Below the pieces are notes generated by a model. That model made no database searches. It was not told where the DNA came from and saw only the letters and a list, made by a program, of their open reading frames with translations. Below are positions 60,799 to 64,000 of a DNA stretch of 64,000 nucleotides, piece by piece. This DNA comes from RPQJ01 sp963698735 (lineage in GTDB: Bacteria; Pseudomonadota; Gammaproteobacteria; Steroidobacterales; Steroidobacteraceae). The translations under genes were made by a program, and so were the position numbers. The stretch's first letter is position 1; the number at the start of each line of letters is the position of its first letter. The stretch covers positions 62,001 to 126,000 of the forward strand of contig CAVOSA010000021.1 of NCBI GenBank assembly GCA_963698735.1, written 5' to 3'.

Positions 60799-61626
60799 TC
60801 AGACGCCGGCCGGTCCCATGCGCACCGGATAGGTCGGCCTGGCGGCCTGCGCCTGATAGTACGGCATCATTTTCGGCGCGAGCGCGCCGAGGCGCTGCTG
60901 TCGCGTCTCGTCACTGGGATGTGTGCTCATGAACTCGGGCGGCGAGCTGCCGCCGACCTTGGCCATCTTCTGCCACAGCGTGACGGCCGCGCGCGGGTCG
61001 TAACCCGCCTTGGCCGCGAGTTCAATGCCAATCTGGTCGGCCTCGTTCTCGGACGTGCGGCTGTTCGGCAGCTTGATCGCGACGGTCGCCGCCGCCGCGG
61101 CCAGCGCCATGGTCTGGCCCGGCTTGTCGGACAGCAGGCCGGCCGCGATGATGCCGGCATTGGCCGCCATCGCCGTCGACATGCGTTCCGCCGTGTGGTT
61201 TGCCAGCGCATGCGCGATCTCGTGACCCATGACCTGCGCGAGTTCATCGTCGGTCGGGTCCACCTGCTTGATCAGGCCCGTGTAGATCGCCATGCGACCG
61301 CCGGCCATGCACCAGGCATTGACGGTCTTGGGCTCGTCGATGACCTGCACGCTCCACTGCCACTGCGCGCTGTCCGGCCGCATCTTGACTGCCTGCGCGA
61401 CGAGGCGCTCGGTGATCACGGCCACGCGCTTGAGCACCTGCGGATCGGTGACCAGCTTGCCCTCCTTCTGGTACTTGCCCATCTCCTGCGCATACGCCTG
61501 GCGCGACGAGCTGATCGCCTGGTCCTCGGAGACGAGCATGAGCTGCCTGCGTCCGGTCGGGCTGGTCGCGCAGGCCGCAACGAGCAGCGCCAGCGCGGAG
61601 GCCAGCAATGGCTTGCGAAGATTCAT
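60799..61626 (-). CDS. M48-family metallopeptidase lipoprotein
   Basis: 275 residues. A signal peptide with lipobox ending at Cys19 (LVAAC) leads into an M48 core. The zinc motif HEIAH is at His135-His139, and ENEAD at 193-197 gives the third ligand. WCMAGGRMAIYTGLIKQVDP is typical of periplasmic M48 proteins (LoiP/BepA-like). It is probably anchored to the outer or inner membrane and degrades misfolded outer-membrane proteins. It lies 10 bp upstream of the S9 gene and diverges from the alpha/beta hydrolase gene. Confidence 0.92.
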   Translation of the reverse strand: MNLRKPLLASALALLVAACATSPTGRRQLMLVSEDQAISSSRQAYAQEMGKYQKEGKLVTDPQVLKRVAVITERLVAQAVKMRPDSAQWQWSVQVIDEPKTVNAWCMAGGRMAIYTGLIKQVDPTDDELAQVMGHEIAHALANHTAERMSTAMAANAGIIAAGLLSDKPGQTMALAAAAATVAIKLPNSRTSENEADQIGIELAAKAGYDPRAAVTLWQKMAKVGGSSPPEFMSTHPSDETRQQRLGALAPKMMPYYQAQAARPTYPVRMGPAGV

Positions 61627-61777
61627 CCTGAAACCCTGTAATGTCCGGTTAATGCGGATGCGGAATCATGCCTCGCCCGGCAGCCGGTAGAAAGGTCACC
61701 CGGGCACATCTTTGACGCCGCCTGAGGTAAGCTGCCGCAGTCGGTGAATCTCCCGTTGCAGACGTGGAGGCAGCGCG

Positions 61778-62605
61778 ATGTCCGGATGGACCGATGCCCG
61801 ATTGCCCGCAAGCGGCGTAGTCCTGCGCGTTCGGCAAGGTGGAAAAGGCCCCGTCGTGCTGCTGCTGCACGGATTTCCCGATTCCTGCGAGCTCTGGAAC
61901 GAAGTCATGCCGCGGCTGGCGTCAGCCGGATACCGGGTGATCGCCCCCGACCTGCGGGGCTTCGGCCAGTCCGATGCTCCCGGCCGCGTCGGCGAATACG
62001 CCATCGGCCACGTGGTCGCCGACCTCCGCACGCTGATCAACCGGCTGGCGGGGGACGAGCCCGTCCGCGTCATCGGCCACGACTGGGGTGCCGTGGCGGC
62101 GTGGTGCCTGGCGCTCGAACATCCGCAGCTCGTGCGCGCGCAGGTCGCACTTTCGGTCGGTCACCCGCGCCAGTACGCCGTGGCGGGACCCGAGCAGAAG
62201 CTCAAGGGGCTCTACACGCTGGCATGGCAGTTTCCCGGCGTCGCCGAACGCTGGCTGGCCCAGCGCAACTACGCCGGCCTGCGCGGCTGGGCACGCCAGC
62301 ATCCGCAGGTCGATGCGTGCATTCGCGACATGTCCCGCCCGGGCAGGCTCACGGCCGGCCTCAACTGGTATCGCGCGAACCTGCGCCGCGTGCTGCTCGG
62401 CTCCTGGGACAAGTGCTCGGTGCCGACGCTCGGCGTGTGGAGCAGTGGCGATCATTTCCTCGCCGAAGACCAGATGCGCCTGTCGGAACGGCAGATGGAC
62501 GGCGCCTGGCGCTACGAGCGCATCGAACGCGCGGGACACTGGTTGCCGCTCGAACAGCCGGAACGCGTCGCAGAGCTCGCGCTCGACTGGTTTGGGCGCC
62601 ACTAG
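61778..62605 (+). CDS. Alpha/beta hydrolase (epoxide hydrolase-like)
   Basis: 275 residues from the ATG at 61778, with GGAGG upstream. The oxyanion motif LLLHGFPDSCELWNEVMPRL, the nucleophile Asp102 in VIGHDWGAVAAWCLALEHP, and the catalytic His in IERAGHWLPLEQPERVAELA are characteristic of the epoxide hydrolase/haloalkane dehalogenase branch. An Asp nucleophile supports that over a serine esterase. It is cytosolic; the substrate is unknown. Its last bases overlap the corrected C-terminus of the converging Old Yellow Enzyme. Confidence 0.88.
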   Translation: MSGWTDARLPASGVVLRVRQGGKGPVVLLLHGFPDSCELWNEVMPRLASAGYRVIAPDLRGFGQSDAPGRVGEYAIGHVVADLRTLINRLAGDEPVRVIGHDWGAVAAWCLALEHPQLVRAQVALSVGHPRQYAVAGPEQKLKGLYTLAWQFPGVAERWLAQRNYAGLRGWARQHPQVDACIRDMSRPGRLTAGLNWYRANLRRVLLGSWDKCSVPTLGVWSSGDHFLAEDQMRLSERQMDGAWRYERIERAGHWLPLEQPERVAELALDWFGRH

Positions 62606-62810
62606 CTCCTTCTCGGGTAGACGCGACGCGTCGCATACGCCGCCCTCAGCTCCGCGCCCAGGTATTCACGCAACGTCGACAGCACGCCGCGTGAAATGTC
62701 CGCGGGTTGCCCCTTCGCCAGCGCGAAGATCTGGCAGTAGTACCAGGATTGCGCCGCGAACGCGTTGAGTGCCTTGGCGGCGACACCTTTGCCCTGCGGT
62801 GACAACCACC
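62602..62810 (-). other. Displaced C-terminal coding segment of the Old Yellow Enzyme
   Basis: In a frame one base off from the main gene, this segment reads GWLSPQGKGVAAKALNAFAA, then QSWYYCQIFALAKGQPADIS and a final AYATRRVYPRRS, which is how related Old Yellow Enzymes end. One extra base in the CGCGCGGGTGG region (coding strand) would restore the frame. Confidence 0.7.
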
Positions 62811-63931
62811 CGCGCGTTCCGCAATCGCAGGCGATCGTCGAGGTCTTCGATCCCATCCTTTGCCCCGGCCAGCAACTGGCGCGGGAAATCGGGCATCCAG
62901 CAGAGCGGCCGCCCCAGCCCGATCACGTCGCAGTCACCCGAACCGGCCCCGTCGCCGATCGCAGCCGTCATGCCGTCGCGTGTGCGGAAACCGCCCGTCA
63001 CCATCAGCGGCATGCGCGCGACCCGGCGGATCGCGGTCGCGTAATCGAGAAAGTACGCTTCGCGCGCACGGGTGCTGCGCCGCACCGGCATCGCGTCCTC
63101 GCTGCGACCTTCGAAGCCGATGAGCCGCGGCTGTTCGTAGGTGCCGCCCGAGACCTCGAGCAGGTCGACCGCTTCGTCGTTGAGCCAGGCGACGACCTGC
63201 AGGCATTCCTCGTGCGTGAAGCCGCCCTTGCGGAAATCGTCGGAGTTGAGTTTCAACGCGACCGGAAAGTCGGGACCCACTGCCTGTCGCACGGCACGCA
63301 GGGTTTCGAGCAGGAAGCGCGCGCGGTTCGCTAGCGTCCCGCCCCACGCGTCCGTGCGCTGGTTGGTGACCGGCGACAGGAACGAGCTGATCAGGTACCC
63401 ATGCGCGCCGTGCACCTGCACGCCGGTGAATCCGGCCTCGCGAACGACCCGGCCCGCATGGGCAAAGCGCCGGATGAGGTCGAGGATTTCCGCCTCGGTC
63501 AGGGCCCGCGGCCGCGCGTAGTTGCCCAGCAGGTCAAGTTGCACCGCGGAAGGCGCCAGCGGACGGCCCGTGACGTAGCGCGGCGTCTGGCGGCCCGCAT
63601 GCGATACCTGTACCCAGAACTGGTTGCCGTTGACGGTGCCAGCCCTGGCCCACGCGGCAAGACGTGCACGGGCCTCGGCGTCGAAGGTGCGTGACTCGGT
63701 CAGGTCGACGGCCACGTTGCCCGGTCGCTCGAGGTCGAAGCGGTCGACCTGCACGTTGCCGGTGATCAGCAGTCCGGCCCCGCCCTCGCTCCAGGTCCGG
63801 TACAGGCGCTCGAGCGCGGGCGTTGCGCGCAGCCAGGGGTCAGCCAGCCCCTCGGTCATGGCCGCCTTGGCCAGGCGGTTCGGCAGGACCGCGCCGCAGG
63901 GCAAGCGCAGGGGCTGTGTCAGCACGTCCAT
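62666..63931 (-). CDS. NADH:flavin oxidoreductase (Old Yellow Enzyme), frameshifted near the C-terminus
   Basis: 421 residues as encoded. The FMN-dependent barrel has the usual start (LPNRLAKAAMTEGLADPWLR), QVSHAGRQTP, VQVHGAHGYLISSFLSPVTN with the substrate-binding His-Gly-Ala-His, NQRTDAWGGTLANRARFLLE, and CDVIGLGRPLCWMPDFPRQL. After IEDLDDRLRLRNAR, near 62808-62812, the normal C-terminus moves one base out; the tail actually encoded is unrelated to the family. The correct ending is in the displaced frame at 62602-62810. FMN binding should not be lost, but the C-terminal helices are. It converges on the alpha/beta hydrolase gene. Confidence 0.82.
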   Translation of the reverse strand: MDVLTQPLRLPCGAVLPNRLAKAAMTEGLADPWLRATPALERLYRTWSEGGAGLLITGNVQVDRFDLERPGNVAVDLTESRTFDAEARARLAAWARAGTVNGNQFWVQVSHAGRQTPRYVTGRPLAPSAVQLDLLGNYARPRALTEAEILDLIRRFAHAGRVVREAGFTGVQVHGAHGYLISSFLSPVTNQRTDAWGGTLANRARFLLETLRAVRQAVGPDFPVALKLNSDDFRKGGFTHEECLQVVAWLNDEAVDLLEVSGGTYEQPRLIGFEGRSEDAMPVRRSTRAREAYFLDYATAIRRVARMPLMVTGGFRTRDGMTAAIGDGAGSGDCDVIGLGRPLCWMPDFPRQLLAGAKDGIEDLDDRLRLRNARVVVTAGQRCRRQGTQRVRGAILVLLPDLRAGEGATRGHFTRRAVDVA

Positions 63932-63956
63932 CGTTTAACCTCTCCCCGCGGCGGGG

Positions 63957-63962
63957 TATGAT
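63957..63962 (+). promoter_or_regulatory. Possible -10 hexamer (TATGAT) for a gene beyond the right edge
   Basis: TATGAT followed by CCG resembles the -10 elements at 840 and 36406. Only the last 40 bases remain in the window, so any gene is unseen. A short CCCCGC-GG-CGGGG hairpin precedes it. Confidence 0.25.
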
Positions 63963-64000
63963 CCGTCGAACCACGTGCGCGGGCGCGCCCGGCGTCCCGC

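Overview
This 64 kb window is a high-GC (roughly two-thirds G+C by eye), densely packed chromosomal segment from a Gram-negative bacterium. TonB-dependent and FadL-type outer-membrane proteins, lipoproteins, an RND pump, DksA-type, PhaR and MliC-like proteins, and extended -10 promoters of the TGnTATnAT type point to a gammaproteobacterium, probably near Xanthomonadales, Nevskiales or Steroidobacterales; that placement is inference. I saw no rRNA, tRNA, CRISPR array, prophage or intact insertion sequence. Almost all long antisense open frames are GC-driven shadows of real genes.

Layout. 1-6.8 kb: an outer-membrane protein running off the left edge, small conserved proteins, an MliC/COG3650 lipoprotein, a zinc-ribbon/M49-peptidase/pirin operon, peptide deformylase and a DksA-type zinc finger. 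6.8-10.4 kb: a translationally coupled three-gene operon (dual-specificity phosphatase fused to a degenerate ADP-ribosylglycohydrolase, a zinc metallopeptidase, an ATP-grasp ligase), the best candidate for an undescribed system. 10.5-17.7 kb: an amino-acid permease, two outer-membrane proteins sharing a duplicated leader, and an alkylsulfatase-family protein divergent from a Crp/Fnr regulator. 12.0 and 18.1 kb: two inverted copies of a 131-bp palindromic repeat with a conserved loop and compensating stem changes. 18.3-26.9 kb: a broken ttcA, M32 carboxypeptidase, an RND pump with its adaptor, cysteine synthase and a MaoC hydratase.

27-36 kb: PHA granule genes (phasin, phaR), an AraC-alkyltransferase fusion, glycogen synthesis (glgA, glgC) around a LEA lipoprotein, a PadR/membrane-sensor pair with two overlapping palindromic operators, a lipoprotein and a DUF192 protein. 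35-41.7 kb: a TPR-AspH hydroxylase, a large TonB-dependent receptor and a TPR sulfotransferase, which looks like a receptor with linked modification enzymes. 41.7-47.4 kb: a double-DTG aspartic protease, a pterin dehydratase-cupin fusion coupled to an aminotransferase, a TauE/SafE transporter, and a divergent Lrp regulator/alanine dehydrogenase pair. 47.6-54.6 kb: a fused indolepyruvate ferredoxin oxidoreductase, SDR, crotonase and acyl-CoA ligase, suggesting acyl-CoA catabolism. 54.6-64 kb: a cyclophilin, DUF1840, and a peptidase-rich stretch (M3, S9 oligopeptidase B, M48), then an alpha/beta hydrolase and an Old Yellow Enzyme with a displaced C-terminus.

Three genes (DUF4124-like, ttcA, Old Yellow Enzyme) show frame breaks of the same sense (+1). 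They could be true decay or assembly indels.
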